In this document: positions 9,080 to 19,475 of the stretch, one piece after another
Numbering within the stretch: position 1 is the first letter of the stretch
Layout: each line of letters starts with the position of its first letter
NCBI GenBank assembly: GCA_900299185.1
Contig: OMIV01000216.1
Location: 1 to 64,000, forward strand
Direction of reading: 5' to 3'
Source: Planctomycetaceae bacterium
GTDB lineage: Bacteria > Planctomycetota > Planctomycetia > Planctomycetales > Planctomycetaceae
DNA length: 64,000 bases
Notes under the pieces: generated by a model
Databases searched by the model: none
Told to the model about the DNA's origin: nothing
The model's input: only the letters and a program-made list of their open reading frames with translations
Translations under genes and position numbers: made by a program

Positions 9080-9667
9080 TTGAGCACCGAAGACGATCAG
9101 CAACTGATAGCGCACTGCCTGGCCGGAGACACTCAGGCGTTTGGCGAATTGGTGCTGCGCTACCAGGACCGGCTCTTCAATGCGCTGCTGTTGATGGTGA
9201 ATTCGCACGAGGACGCGCGAGACTTGGCTCAAGAAGCCTTCGTGCATGCTTTTCGTAAACTGTCATCGTTCCGAGGCGACTCGCAGTTCTATACCTGGCT
9301 GTTCCGTATCGCCGTCAACGCGACGATCAGCTTTCGACGCAAGTACGCGCGCCGCAAAGTTTCGAGCGTCGACGCAGCTCGCGAGGACATCGGACTTGAA
9401 CCAGAGGACGGTCGAGACGACATCAGCCCGTCACATCGACTGGAAACGACCGAGCAGCAGGAAGTCGTGAAGCGCGCCTTGGCCGAACTTTCGGACGACT
9501 TCCGGACCGCGCTGATACTGACTGAAATCGAAGGCATGTCTTACGAGGAAGCGGCGGCGATTTGCGAGTGCCCGATCGGCACCATTCGCAGCCGAGTGCA
9601 TCGAGCCCGCGCGGACCTCAAAGAGAAGCTGCGGATCTTGCTGAAGGCCGACACTTCTACTGAGTGA
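9080..9667 (+). CDS. ECF-type RNA polymerase sigma factor (RpoE-like)
   Basis: 195 residues starting at a TTG (MSTEDDQQLIAHCLAGD) with no clear Shine-Dalgarno, which suggests weak translation. Sigma region 2 is seen as ARDLAQEAFVHAFRKLSSF plus YTWLFRIAVNAT, and region 4 as FRTALILTEIEGMSYEEAAA with GTIRSRVHRARADL, the helix-turn-helix that reads the -35 box. Length and the lack of region 3 match the extracytoplasmic-function family. No anti-sigma gene follows: the next gene is convergent and overlaps this one by 11 bp. Regulator and target promoters are unknown. Confidence 0.92.
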   Translation: MSTEDDQQLIAHCLAGDTQAFGELVLRYQDRLFNALLLMVNSHEDARDLAQEAFVHAFRKLSSFRGDSQFYTWLFRIAVNATISFRRKYARRKVSSVDAAREDIGLEPEDGRDDISPSHRLETTEQQEVVKRALAELSDDFRTALILTEIEGMSYEEAAAICECPIGTIRSRVHRARADLKEKLRILLKADTSTE

Positions 9668-10037
9668 TCACCAGATTGAGAGTTTGGTTGTTGCGCAGTT
9701 CTCGATGGAGTGGCACGGTCTTCGTTCGCGCTCCGAACTCAGTGGCGTTGATCGTTGTTCCTGTCACACTCGGAGGCGCGACTCGCACGGTCAGCCGAAA
9801 CGGTTGAGGCTCGGCTGACTGGCTTGGCAAACTCGCTCGAAAACGACCGGTCTCAGGCACTGCAATCGAGACAGCTCTACCGACGGATTTGCCATTCTCA
9901 CCCAGCGGTTCGAACGAGATCTCTCCGGGCACACTGGCACCCTGATAGGTCAGTTCGCCGGTCACAGTCAGTGACACTTCTTTCGAGCAACTGGTGAGGG
10001 CGATGAGTCCAAGTAAGCAAAGCCGCGTCGGTTGCAT
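9657..10037 (-). CDS. Small lipoprotein with Ig-like/carboxypeptidase-regulatory-like fold
   Basis: 126 residues. The N-terminus MQPTRLCLLGLIALTSCSKE is a lipoprotein signal with lipobox LTSC (Cys17). The rest is beta-rich (GELTYQGASVPGEISFEPLG ... GRFRASLPS ... VRVAPP), as in the many small planctomycete lipoproteins that resemble transthyretin-like or carboxypeptidase regulatory domains. Expected to be periplasmic, anchored by lipid. Its 3' end overlaps the convergent sigma-factor gene by 11 bp. Function unknown. Confidence 0.75.
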   Translation of the reverse strand: MQPTRLCLLGLIALTSCSKEVSLTVTGELTYQGASVPGEISFEPLGENGKSVGRAVSIAVPETGRFRASLPSQSAEPQPFRLTVRVAPPSVTGTTINATEFGARTKTVPLHRELRNNQTLNLVITQ

Positions 10038-10168
10038 GTGTGACTTTCGTAAGAGGTGCCATGTGCGTTGCTGAGCGTAGTCGCGGAGTTCTCAACTCCT
10101 GAAGACGAGAACTTTGCCGTGGTTCGAGTAATCAGTAATACAGCCTGAGTCATCGAGGAATCTACATC

Positions 10169-11110
10169 ATGAAGAGCTGGCAAGTTTTGTTGAGTGGCCT
10201 GTTGGCACTCCTAACGATTGGGACTGTCGGTCAAGCCGTGGCGAAGACGCCCGATGGCAAGCGGAAGTTGGTTCTGGTGGCTGGTAAGCCGTCGCATCCA
10301 CCGCGCATGCACGAGTTCAACGCGGGCACACAACTGATGGGGAAATGCCTGAAAGACGTGAAGGACTTGCATGTCGACGTGGTGCTGAATGGTTGGCCCA
10401 AAGACGACGCGACTTTCAACGGCGCCGATGCTGTGGTCTTCTACATGGACGGCGGCGGGCGTCACGAAGTCGTTCTCGAGAATGGCCGACGTATGAAGTT
10501 GGTCGATGAATGGACGAAGAAGGGTGTGGGCATCGGCTGCATGCACTACGGCGTGGAGATTGTTCCCGATCAAGCCGGTGTGGAATTCAAACGTTGGATC
10601 GGCGGCCATTACGAGCACATGTTTTCGTGCAATCCCATCTGGGAACCCAAGTTCGACAACTTCATCAAGCATCCCATCACCAGTGGCGTTGGCCCGTTCC
10701 AAGTGAAGGACGAGTGGTACTTCAACATGCGGTTCGTGGAAGGCTTCAGCGCGGCGGCTCCGGCGAAGAAGGACGGCGTGGAGTTCTGGCCGATCCTGGT
10801 GGCCAAGCCGAGCGATGAGATCCGTAACGGGCCTTACGTCTATCCGAAGGGCCCGTACCCTCACATTCAAGAAGCGAAGGGCCGCGAAGAAGCCATGATG
10901 TGGGCCGTGCAGCGACCTGATGGCGGGCGAGGTTTCGGTTTCACCGGCGGACACTTTCACGACAACTGGGCCGATGCGAATTATCGCAAGGTCGTGCTCA
11001 ACGCCTGCGTTTGGCTGACCGGTGCCTACGTGCCTGCCACGGGGATTGAGTCGACGATTTCCAAAGATGATCTCGAAGCGAATCTCGACCCCAAGCAACC
11101 GAAGAAGTAA
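10169..11110 (+). CDS. Secreted ThuA-like (trehalose utilisation type) domain protein
   Basis: 313 residues with a Sec signal peptide (LLSGLLALLTIGTVGQAVA, cleavage near residue 26). The body has the class I glutamine-amidotransferase-like fold of ThuA: KLVLVAGKPSHPPRMHEFNA, then DAVVFYMDGGGRH, VGIGCMHYGVEI and HPITSGVGPF. A late segment with GGRGFGFTGGHFHDNW is the usual ThuA C-terminal site. GAGGAA near 10154 is the ribosome binding site. Such secreted ThuA proteins are abundant in planctomycetes and are thought to act in sugar or polysaccharide turnover; the exact reaction is not established here. The gene stands alone and is followed by a palindromic element. Confidence 0.87.
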   Translation: MKSWQVLLSGLLALLTIGTVGQAVAKTPDGKRKLVLVAGKPSHPPRMHEFNAGTQLMGKCLKDVKDLHVDVVLNGWPKDDATFNGADAVVFYMDGGGRHEVVLENGRRMKLVDEWTKKGVGIGCMHYGVEIVPDQAGVEFKRWIGGHYEHMFSCNPIWEPKFDNFIKHPITSGVGPFQVKDEWYFNMRFVEGFSAAAPAKKDGVEFWPILVAKPSDEIRNGPYVYPKGPYPHIQEAKGREEAMMWAVQRPDGGRGFGFTGGHFHDNWADANYRKVVLNACVWLTGAYVPATGIESTISKDDLEANLDPKQPKK

Positions 11111-11394
11111 CTCGCTGTGAGCGTTGCTGAAACTCTCTCGCTCTTAGGCACTGCCTCATGAGTTCACTCGTTCCCACGCTCTGCCTGGGGACGTGCTCCC
11201 CGAGGCTCTGCCTCAAGCATGTGCCAGTGAGTCTGCGTCCGATGGGACTTGAGGCAGAGCCTCCGGGCTTGCGATCCCAGGCAGAGCCTGGGACCGAGTG
11301 GGATGCATCATCAGTGCGTTGCTTACCCCTCAACGAGTCATGTGACTTACCGCTCTCGGAACGACTTCATCCAACTCTCTGATTGATTGGCCTC
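11111..11394. other. Intergenic region dominated by a nested palindromic element
   Basis: No gene is seen. The central 136 bases are the nested inverted repeat listed separately. The final 40 bases before the ABC transporter start show no strong promoter match. Confidence 0.7.
11165..11300. repeat. Nested inverted-repeat element (MITE-like)
   Basis: Outer arms 11165-11190 and 11276-11300 are imperfect inverted copies (CACTCGTTCCCACGCTCTGC against GCAGAGCCTGGGACCGAGTG). Inner arms 11202-11217 (GAGGCTCTGCCTCAAG) and 11248-11263 (CTTGAGGCAGAGCCTC) are a perfect 16-bp inverted repeat around a 30-base loop. The motif GGCTCTGCC/GGCAGAGCC recurs in all arms. There is no ORF inside. This looks like a small non-autonomous palindromic element. 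Confidence 0.8.
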
Positions 11395-12881
<1,487 letters not shown>

Positions 12882-12885
<4 letters not shown>

Positions 12886-14126
12886 GCCAGACATTGAATT
12901 CCGAAACGTCTTCGAATTGGCGGAGCAAGTGGAACGTGCTGAGCAGTTTGCTTGGTCCGTTTCTGGCTTTGGCTGGAGTCATCCTGTTCTTCGTCGTTGC
13001 CGATGGCATCAAGGCGGGTGAGGACACGTTTTGGACTCAGCAGAACTTCCGCACGATTGCTGTCTCGACGGCAACAGTGGCAGTGGCGGCGCTCGGCATG
13101 ACCGTCGTCATCATTGCTGGCGGCATCGACTTGTCGGCAGGTACGGCAATCGCGCTGTGCGCGACGGTGTTGGCGTGGGGCTTGAAAGAAGATGTGGGCA
13201 AGTTCTTACATCGAGCCTCGCTGGCCGAAAGTAGCAAGCTGGTGGCTGACGGCGACGCTCAAGTGAAGCGGTTGGCCGGTGAACTCAAGAAGGTTGAGGC
13301 CGCTGCCGAACCCAATGACGACACCCAAATCCTGATTAAGAAACTCTCAGAAGAGCTTGAAGCCGAGCAAGCGAAGTTGGATGTCTCCCGAGTTGAACTC
13401 GCACGTTGCCGATTTTGGACGGCCTCTGTGGCCGTGATTCTGTCCGTTTTGACGGGATGTTTTTGTGGCTTCTTGAATGGGTTGTTGGTCAGCACGCTGC
13501 GCGTGGTGCCGTTTATCGTCACCTTGGGGACGATGATGATTTACCTGGGACTGGCGAAGCACTTAGGTTCCGAAACCACCGTGCGACCGATCTTGGGCAG
13601 CATCCCAGAATGGCTGCAGGACTTCACCAGCCTTCTGCAAAAGGCGCTGTGGCTCGGCGTCCCCGTGGGTGTTTGGCTGATGTTGGTGTTGGCGATCGTG
13701 TTGTCCGCGATCTTGCGCTACAGCGTTTTCGGTCGGTACGTGTTTGCCCTGGGCTCGAACGAGTCAACCGCGCGGCTCTGTGGCATCAACGTGCCGGTCA
13801 CAAAGATCGCCGTCTACACGTTTGCCGGATTCTTTGTCGGCATGGCGGGGCTCTATCAGTTCTCGCGGCTGAGTGTGGGAAATCCGACATCGGGATCGGG
13901 GCTCGAATTGAGAATCATCGCTGCCGTCGTGATTGGTGGTGCGAGTCTCAGTGGCGGACGCGGTTCGGTGATTGGCACTCTGAGCGGGGCCGCGATCATG
14001 GCCGTGATTACGAGCGGTTGTACGTTGCTCGAACTCAAGAACCCGATCCAAGACGTGATCCTGGGAGTGATCATCATCGCGGCTGTGTGCGTCGATCAAT
14101 TCCGACAACGCAAGCTTGTGAGGTAG
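12882..14126 (+). CDS. CUT2-type ABC importer permease with coiled-coil insertion
   Basis: 414 residues, related to RbsC/Xyl[41 protein letters not shown], the cytoplasmic loop [17 protein letters not shown] and [20 protein letters not shown]. The family is usually about 320-340 residues. The excess is a charged insertion of about 75 residues (nt about 13185-13410, [16 protein letters not shown] ... [18 protein letters not shown]) between the second and third membrane blocks, with heptad-like spacing. It is translationally coupled to the ATPase. The insertion could be a docking or regulatory element; this is inference. No substrate-binding protein follows. Confidence 0.88.
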
Positions 14127-14440
14127 CTGTCGAGCACGCTCTAACTCAGTTACTTCCTCTCTGCGGTCTCCGCTTCTCGGCGGTGTAAGAAGCGTTTCAT
14201 CGCAAAAGAGCTGAGTGAGAGCGAGCACGTCGTTAGGGACTCGTCGCGTTTGAAATCTGAAACGCAGAGTACACAGAGGACGCTGAGGGTAGAGGTCCGT
14301 GCAAATTCTCTCTCGGGTCTCTCCTCTGCGTTCTTCGCGGACTCAGCGTTTCAATGGTCTTTAGCGGGAACGTTGGACTTGGAGCGAGTTGGTTTCGGCT
14401 GCGCTGTGCGAGCTGAGAAGACGTGTCTATTAAGCGATGC
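14127..14440. other. Intergenic region with two palindromic repeat copies
   Basis: No gene seen. It holds a partial copy of the CTCTGCGG repeat family (14156-14185) and a fuller inverted copy (14261-14351). Both lie between the ABC permease and the convergent cupin gene. Confidence 0.65.
14261..14351. repeat. Palindromic intergenic repeat, CTCTGCGG family
   Basis: Left arm AACGCAGAGTACACAGAGGA then CGCTGAG (14261-14287); right arm CTCCTCTGCGTTCTTCGCGG then ACTCAGCGTTT (14321-14351). The arms are imperfect inverted copies. A truncated relative lies at 14156-14185. Related copies are at 25109, 26899 and 37743. Confidence 0.65.
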
Positions 14441-14761
14441 TTACTCGGCATGCACCGCGAGCCACACGGTCGGTTGATGGAGATCGGTCCAAGCCACTCG
14501 ATGCCGACGATGCGGCGGGATATCGATCCAATCGCCTGGTTGGAGAGTTCGCGGTTCTTCGCCTTCAAATTGCAAGCTCGCAGAACCGCTCAAGAGCACG
14601 ACCCATTCATGTTGAGCTTGGTCGTACCAGAAGCCTCCCGGTGAGGCTTGGCCGTGGGTAACGATCCGCTCGATCTTCAATCCCGGTCGAGTCAGCAAGG
14701 CTTCAAAGACCTCGGCAGTTCGAGCATCGGGTAACGGCGAAAATAGATTGGGCTGTGTCAT
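14441..14761 (-). CDS. Small single-domain cupin protein
   Basis: 106 residues from ATG 14761 (MTQPNLFSPLPDARTAEVFE). The frame is open upstream, but the extra sequence looks non-coding and overlaps the rnpA leader. Cupin motif 1 is seen as GGFWYDQAQHEWVVLLSGSA and motif 2 as LQPGDWIDIPPHRRHRV, with His/Glu/His residues able to bind one metal. Such small cupins are often phosphomannose-isomerase-like or of unknown sugar specificity. Cytoplasmic; monocistronic, between an importer and rnpA on the other strand. The fold call is firm, the function open. Confidence 0.85.
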   Translation of the reverse strand: MTQPNLFSPLPDARTAEVFEALLTRPGLKIERIVTHGQASPGGFWYDQAQHEWVVLLSGSASLQFEGEEPRTLQPGDWIDIPPHRRHRVAWTDLHQPTVWLAVHAE

Positions 14762-15018
14762 TACTGGGCCAGTTGGAGATGGAGATTCGATTCCTCGCGA
14801 TGACTCCGCTCGGGAGTGCGGAGCAATGTCGCCAACCTTATTGTTCACGACATTCCGATGTTTGTCAGGCACGCGCCTGGCGAACTGCGATGAGATGTCG
14901 CACGCAGCGGCGAAGTGAATGCAGAGCAATCGCGACTGCAGCAGGTCTCTTCTCCGCGACCCCGCACCTCTGCGTGAGATCTCTGCCGTTCTCATGGTCA
15001 GCAAAGAAAGTTCTCGTT

Positions 15019-15408
15019 GTGTCCGAGCCGTCGCTCAAGTTTCCGAAGTCAGCCCATCTCTGTCGCGGTGCCGACTACGCGCGGGTCTATGCTCGGAAAT
15101 GCAAAGCGTCGACCGATCACTTGCTGGTCTTTGCTGACTTCAACGAAGTCTCTGAAACGCGATGCGGTCCGAGTGTTTCCAAGAAGAATGGTTCGGCGGT
15201 CAAACGCAACTTGATCAAACGCCGCATGCGAGAAGCGTTTCGGCACGAGCGGGCCTTGCTGCCGGTTGGTCTCGATCTGATTCTGATCCCGAAGAAAAGC
15301 ATCGAGTCGACGCTCGCTGACTATCGCACGTCGCTGAAGATCTTGGTTCCCAAGCTCGCGCTGCGTTTGGCTTCTCAACGTCCTCAGGCAGAGCCAGTTT
15401 CTCAATAG
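15019..15408 (+). CDS. rnpA: Ribonuclease P protein component
   Basis: 129 residues from GTG 15019 (MSEPSLKFPKSAHLCRGADY). Family hallmarks are the N-terminal FPKSA..CRGADYARVYA, the central VSKKNGSAVKRN and the RNA-binding arginine helix RNLIKRRMREAFR, followed by DLILIPKK. The protein binds the RNase P RNA and promotes tRNA 5' maturation. The GTG start rests on homology of the N-terminus and a weak AAAGAAAG upstream. In most bacteria rnpA follows rpmH and precedes yidD/yidC. No such genes are visible here: the neighbours are a cupin gene and a PVC-type dehydrogenase. Confidence 0.9.
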   Translation: MSEPSLKFPKSAHLCRGADYARVYARKCKASTDHLLVFADFNEVSETRCGPSVSKKNGSAVKRNLIKRRMREAFRHERALLPVGLDLILIPKKSIESTLADYRTSLKILVPKLALRLASQRPQAEPVSQ

Positions 15409-15603
15409 ACGTATCGCTGCAAGTAGACGTCGCCTCATCGTGCAGGCGAGCGGGTTGGAATGAGACTGGGAATTTCCGACGCTCAGCGTTGATCGTGCCG
15501 CACATGCGACCCAGATTTCACGGCAGAAAACGGAACTCACTGGTTTCTCCATGATGCTTGCGTCTGTGAGAAACTTGCTTCGTCAACTGCTGGAGGCTTT
15601 GTG

Positions 15604-18600
15604 ATGAGGATCTCGAAACGCTGGGCGTTCGCGGCAATGATCGCGTTGGGGTGTTTTCGCTTACACGCTCAAGAGCCGGACTATTCCGCCGAGCTGCCGA
15701 GGATCCCGCCGAAGACGCCCGAGGAGTCGCTCAAGTGCATCAAGCTCAAGGCCGGGTTCCATGCGGAGCTTGTCGCGAGCGAGCCGCTTGTTCGTTCGCC
15801 GATGGCGATGGATTTTGATGAGTACGGTCGCGCCTTCGTGGTCGAGCTGCCTGAGTACAACCAATACGGCAGCTCGAAGCCGCATGGCAAAGGCGCGATC
15901 AAGCTGCTCGAAGATACGAACGGCGACGGCAAGTACGACAAGGCGACGACCTATGTCGACGACCTCAACTATCCGACCGCCGTGGCCTGTTGGGACGGCG
16001 GCATCTTCGTCGGCGTCGCTCCCGATCTGCTCTACTGCAAAGACACCGACGGCGACGGTAAGGCGGATGTGAAGAAAGTGCTCTTCACGGGCTTCGGTCA
16101 GGACAAAGCCGGCGAGGGCATGCTTAATTCGTTTCGCTGGCGCATCGACAACAAACTGCATGTGCCGACGGGGCTTGATGGAGGAGCGATTACACTCGGT
16201 GCCGATCATCCGGCCGTTGTGAATGGCGCGATCAAGCCGAGCGAGTTCAAGCCGCTCAACGCGCGCGGTCAGCATCTGTTGCTCGATCCGCGATCGCTCA
16301 TGCTCGAAGCGACGAGCGGCGGCGGGCAGCACGGCATGAGTCTTGATGATTGGTCGCTGCGGGGTTTCGTCTGCGGCAATAGCGAGCCCGTGCATCTCGT
16401 CATGTACGACGGCCGCTACCTCGCGCGGAACCCGTACCTCACGGCCCCGGCTGCGGCGATCAACATCACTCCCGATGGCAAGTTCACGAAGCTCATGAGG
16501 ATCAGTGCCGTTGAACCGTGGCGCATTTTGAGGACTCGATTGAGGAAGGCCGGAACGATTCCCGGCTCGGATGAAGGCGGCACTCCGTCTGGCTTCTTCA
16601 CGGGAGCGACCGGCATCACGGTCTATCGCGGCGACGCATGGCCGGCGCAATATCGCGGGCAGCTCTTTGTCGGTGAGGTCGCGAACAATCTTGTTTATCG
16701 AGCTCGGCTGCAAAGTAATGGTGTCGGACTGACCGCGCATCGAGCGGACGCCGATGCCGAGTTTCTCGCTTCGTCCGACAACTGGTTCCGACCGGTGCAA
16801 TTCGCGAACGCGCCCGACGGGACGCTCTATGTATTAGATATGTCACGCGAGCTGATTGAAGGCGCGGCCTTTCTCGCACCGCAGATTCTCAAGCACATGG
16901 ATGCGAGTGCCGGAGCGAACATGGGCCGCATCTACCGGATCGCTCCCGACGGCTTTTCGTTTAAGCCCGCGCCGCGCATTGGCGATCTCGCAACGAGTGA
17001 CCTTGTGAAGCTGCTCGAACACCGCAACGCCTGGCATCGTGAGACTGCCGCGCGATTGATTCTTCAACGACAAGACCGAGCCGCGATCGCGCCGCTGCGC
17101 GAGCTATCTCATTGGTCGGAGTCTGAGCATGCTCGAATCTCTGCCTTGTATTCGTTGCACGGATTAGCGGCCCTGCAAGCGAGTGACCTGACGCGAGAAA
17201 TCGACGCGTTCAACAAGAGCATCACGGCTCGTCGAGTGGCAACGGCTGAGGGCGCGATCCACTTGCTGAAATTGGCCGAGTCATTCGCCGACGAACCGGC
17301 TGTTCGAGCCGCTGCGCTCTCGCTCGCCACCAATGCCGACATTGTCGTGCGTTATCAATCCGCATTTACGCTCGGAGCGTTTCAAGGCGAGGCTGCGACT
17401 CAGGCATTACTCAAGCTCGCGAAGCAAGACGGTGCCGATAGTTGGATGCAACTCGCGATCTTGAGTTCGATCGGCAATCGGCGGGCCGAGTTTCTGTCGC
17501 TCGCGCTGCGGGATCCTGAAGCTAAGAAGCTGCCGCATGTCAGAACTCTTACCGCGACTGTTGCCAGTCAGATTGGAGCGGCGAATGCGAAAGACGAACT
17601 CGCCGTCTTCGTGAAGCTGATCGAAGGGCTATCGAACGAGGCCGCTGACAAAGCACTCGGCGAAGATCTCGTGAAGGCACTTGTCAGCAAACAACCGTCG
17701 GTCAAAGAGCTGCTTGCCAGTGCGACGAGCGGCAAAGCCAAAGAGATCGTCGCGGCGATGATTCGCGATGCGCAGATAGTTGCGGTTGATGACCAGAATT
17801 TGGTTGCTGATCGAGTCGCTGCGATTCGCACTCTTTCAACGGCTGAGTACGCTTCAGTGAGTGGGCTGCTGAGCAAGCTGTTGCAATCACGCGAGCCGCA
17901 AGCCGTGCAAAGCGCCGCGCTCGAAACACTCGGTCGCTTCGATGATCCTGCCGTTGCGAAGCTGATCTTCATCGCATGGCCCTCGCAAACGCCGCAGGTC
18001 CGAGCGACTTCGATCGAGACGCTCTTCACGCGACCGGAATGGATCACTCTTTTCCTGCGAGTCGTCGAAACCGGGCATATCGCGCGAGGCGATATCGACT
18101 CCGCACGCATCGCGCTCTTGCAACAACACAACAACGCCGCGATTCGTGAGCGAGCAAAAGAAGTTTTCGCCGGAGCAACACTCGCGCGGCGGCAAGAGGT
18201 TGTCGATGCCTATCAAAAAGCACTCGACATCAAAGGCGACATCGAACGCGGCCGCATGACGTTTCGAAAGACGTGCGCGGCCTGCCACAAGCTAGAAGGC
18301 GTTGGCGAGCAGCTCGGAGCGGACCTCAACGCGATCAAAGACCGAGGCACGGCGGCGGTGCTGCTCAACATCTTGGATCCGAACCGAGAAGTGAAGCCGC
18401 AGTTCCTGAGCTACATCCTCGTGAAGACCGACGGCCGTTCGATGTCGGGTCTCATCACTTCCGAGACTGCGAACAGCCTGACCTTGCGCAAGGCCGACAA
18501 CACGAACGAGACCGTCCTGCGAGTCGACATCGAAGAACTCAAAAGCACCGGCCTCTCCTTCATGCCCGAAGGACTTGAGAAGCAACTGACGGTGGAAGCA

Positions 18601-18639
18601 ATGGCCGACCTGCTCGCGTATTTGAACTCGATCAAATGA
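15604..18639 (+). CDS. PVC-type membrane-bound dehydrogenase with HEAT-like region and C-terminal cytochrome c domain
   Basis: About 1011 residues. ATG 15604 sits 8 bases after GGAGG; GTG 15601 is the alternative. A signal peptide (FAAMIALGCFRLHA) is followed by an NHL/PQQ-dehydrogenase-like beta-propeller (about residues 35-440, with KAGFHAELVASEPLVRSPMA and DTNGDGKYD/DTDGDGKAD calcium-type loops). Next comes an alpha-helical HEAT-like region (about 450-860). The C-terminal haem domain has CAACH (residues 891-895), GEQLGADL, ILDPNREVKPQF and a distal Met region. These large periplasmic dehydrogenase-cytochrome fusions are abundant in Planctomycetes and Verrucomicrobia and are assumed to oxidise sugars or alcohols. 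Substrate unknown. Confidence 0.9.
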   Translation: MRISKRWAFAAMIALGCFRLHAQEPDYSAELPRIPPKTPEESLKCIKLKAGFHAELVASEPLVRSPMAMDFDEYGRAFVVELPEYNQYGSSKPHGKGAIKLLEDTNGDGKYDKATTYVDDLNYPTAVACWDGGIFVGVAPDLLYCKDTDGDGKADVKKVLFTGFGQDKAGEGMLNSFRWRIDNKLHVPTGLDGGAITLGADHPAVVNGAIKPSEFKPLNARGQHLLLDPRSLMLEATSGGGQHGMSLDDWSLRGFVCGNSEPVHLVMYDGRYLARNPYLTAPAAAINITPDGKFTKLMRISAVEPWRILRTRLRKAGTIPGSDEGGTPSGFFTGATGITVYRGDAWPAQYRGQLFVGEVANNLVYRARLQSNGVGLTAHRADADAEFLASSDNWFRPVQFANAPDGTLYVLDMSRELIEGAAFLAPQILKHMDASAGANMGRIYRIAPDGFSFKPAPRIGDLATSDLVKLLEHRNAWHRETAARLILQRQDRAAIAPLRELSHWSESEHARISALYSLHGLAALQASDLTREIDAFNKSITARRVATAEGAIHLLKLAESFADEPAVRAAALSLATNADIVVRYQSAFTLGAFQGEAATQALLKLAKQDGADSWMQLAILSSIGNRRAEFLSLALRDPEAKKLPHVRTLTATVASQIGAANAKDELAVFVKLIEGLSNEAADKALGEDLVKALVSKQPSVKELLASATSGKAKEIVAAMIRDAQIVAVDDQNLVADRVAAIRTLSTAEYASVSGLLSKLLQSREPQAVQSAALETLGRFDDPAVAKLIFIAWPSQTPQVRATSIETLFTRPEWITLFLRVVETGHIARGDIDSARIALLQQHNNAAIRERAKEVFAGATLARRQEVVDAYQKALDIKGDIERGRMTFRKTCAACHKLEGVGEQLGADLNAIKDRGTAAVLLNILDPNREVKPQFLSYILVKTDGRSMSGLITSETANSLTLRKADNTNETVLRVDIEELKSTGLSFMPEGLEKQLTVEAMADLLAYLNSIK

Positions 18640-18720
18640 GGGAGACTTGGGATAACTCTTGGGTCTAAAGCGTTAACTGATAGCGACTGAGTTCGGTCTG
18701 TTGATGGAGAGTCATTCGCG

Positions 18721-19032
18721 ATGAGCAGCCTAATACAACCGGTGGATATACCGATCGATGTGATTCAATTTGCCGAGGCGAGTGGTTTGAATGGCGAGCT
18801 TCAGCATGTCGTTGCGATGACGCATGACGTTTTTCCCGGCGACTCAATCAGGGTGGAGATTGAAGACGACCCTGAGTTCGCGGATCGACACATCGCAATC
18901 TTTGTGGAAGCTCATACGGATTCGGCCGAGAAGCTGATTGCTGCACAGTGGGCGTGGAGCGAGCGGTTGTTGAGTTGTTGTCCTGGTCCTTCCGCTTGCG
19001 TCTTCCGTCTGGCGACGGAGGCTGTTTCATGA
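18721..19032 (+). CDS. Small partner protein of a HEPN-like gene
   Basis: 103 residues, soluble (MSSLIQPVDIPIDVIQFAEA ... DDPEFADRHIAIFVEAHTDS ... QWAWSERLLSCCPGPSACVF). No transmembrane segment. A Cys-Cys-Pro stretch lies near the C-terminus. It shares a 4-base ATGA overlap with the HEPN-like gene, so the two are translated as a pair. I do not recognise a named family. From context it may be an antitoxin, specificity or chaperone subunit for the HEPN partner; that is inference. Confidence 0.7.
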   Translation: MSSLIQPVDIPIDVIQFAEASGLNGELQHVVAMTHDVFPGDSIRVEIEDDPEFADRHIAIFVEAHTDSAEKLIAAQWAWSERLLSCCPGPSACVFRLATEAVS

Positions 19033-19475
19033 TTGTTGGTGAGGACCTGATTGCGGTTGCGGAGAAATATGCTGCCGGTGAATGCGAAGCGGATTGGAGG
19101 TCGGCGGTTAGTCGCGCGTACTACGGAGCATTTCACGCTGCACGTGATTTCCTCGTGATGCTTGGATTCGATCCGCCCAAAGCCGAGCACGCTCATGCTT
19201 ACCTTTGGCGACGTCTGAGTAGTTCGGAAATTGGTTCACTTGCATCAACCGGCGTTCGGCTGAATCAATTGCGAGGCGAACGCAATCGGGCTGACTACGA
19301 CTTATTCCGAACAGTTCGTCGAATGGATGCGGTTGCAGCGACTGATTCAGCGAGACGCATCAGCAATGAGTTGCGGGGCCTCACTAAAGACGAGCAATTG
19401 CGAGTCACCGAAGCAATTCGTCGTTACGAAACCGACGTCCTGCTGGAACCAACTTGGCGCCGGCTGCCGAGATGA
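19029..19475 (+). CDS. HEPN-like (UPF0332-type) protein, possible toxin/RNase
   Basis: 148 residues from ATG 19029; the open frame before it overlaps the partner gene and is not used. The N-terminal helix has VSRAYYGAFHAARDFLVML (Arg29, Tyr31-Tyr32), typical of UPF0332 HEPN proteins. The second helix pair has LRGERNRADYDL (residues 81-92), matching the R-x-x-ADY variant of the HEPN Rx4-6H motif. HEPN proteins include RNase toxins and nucleotidyltransferase-linked regulators. Here no MNT nucleotidyltransferase is adjacent; instead the upstream 103-residue protein overlaps it. Nuclease activity is not certain because the motif His is replaced by Tyr. Confidence 0.78.
   Translation: MIVGEDLIAVAEKYAAGECEADWRSAVSRAYYGAFHAARDFLVMLGFDPPKAEHAHAYLWRRLSSSEIGSLASTGVRLNQLRGERNRADYDLFRTVRRMDAVAATDSARRISNELRGLTKDEQLRVTEAIRRYETDVLLEPTWRRLPR

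Noticed and set aside
14762-15004. N-terminal extension of the cupin protein
   Set aside because: Low-complexity basic sequence that overlaps the rnpA leader; the cupin fold is complete from 14761.
15661-16800. 379-codon minus-strand ORF opposite the PVC-type dehydrogenase
   Set aside because: Arg/His-rich shadow frame of a strongly supported gene on the plus strand.
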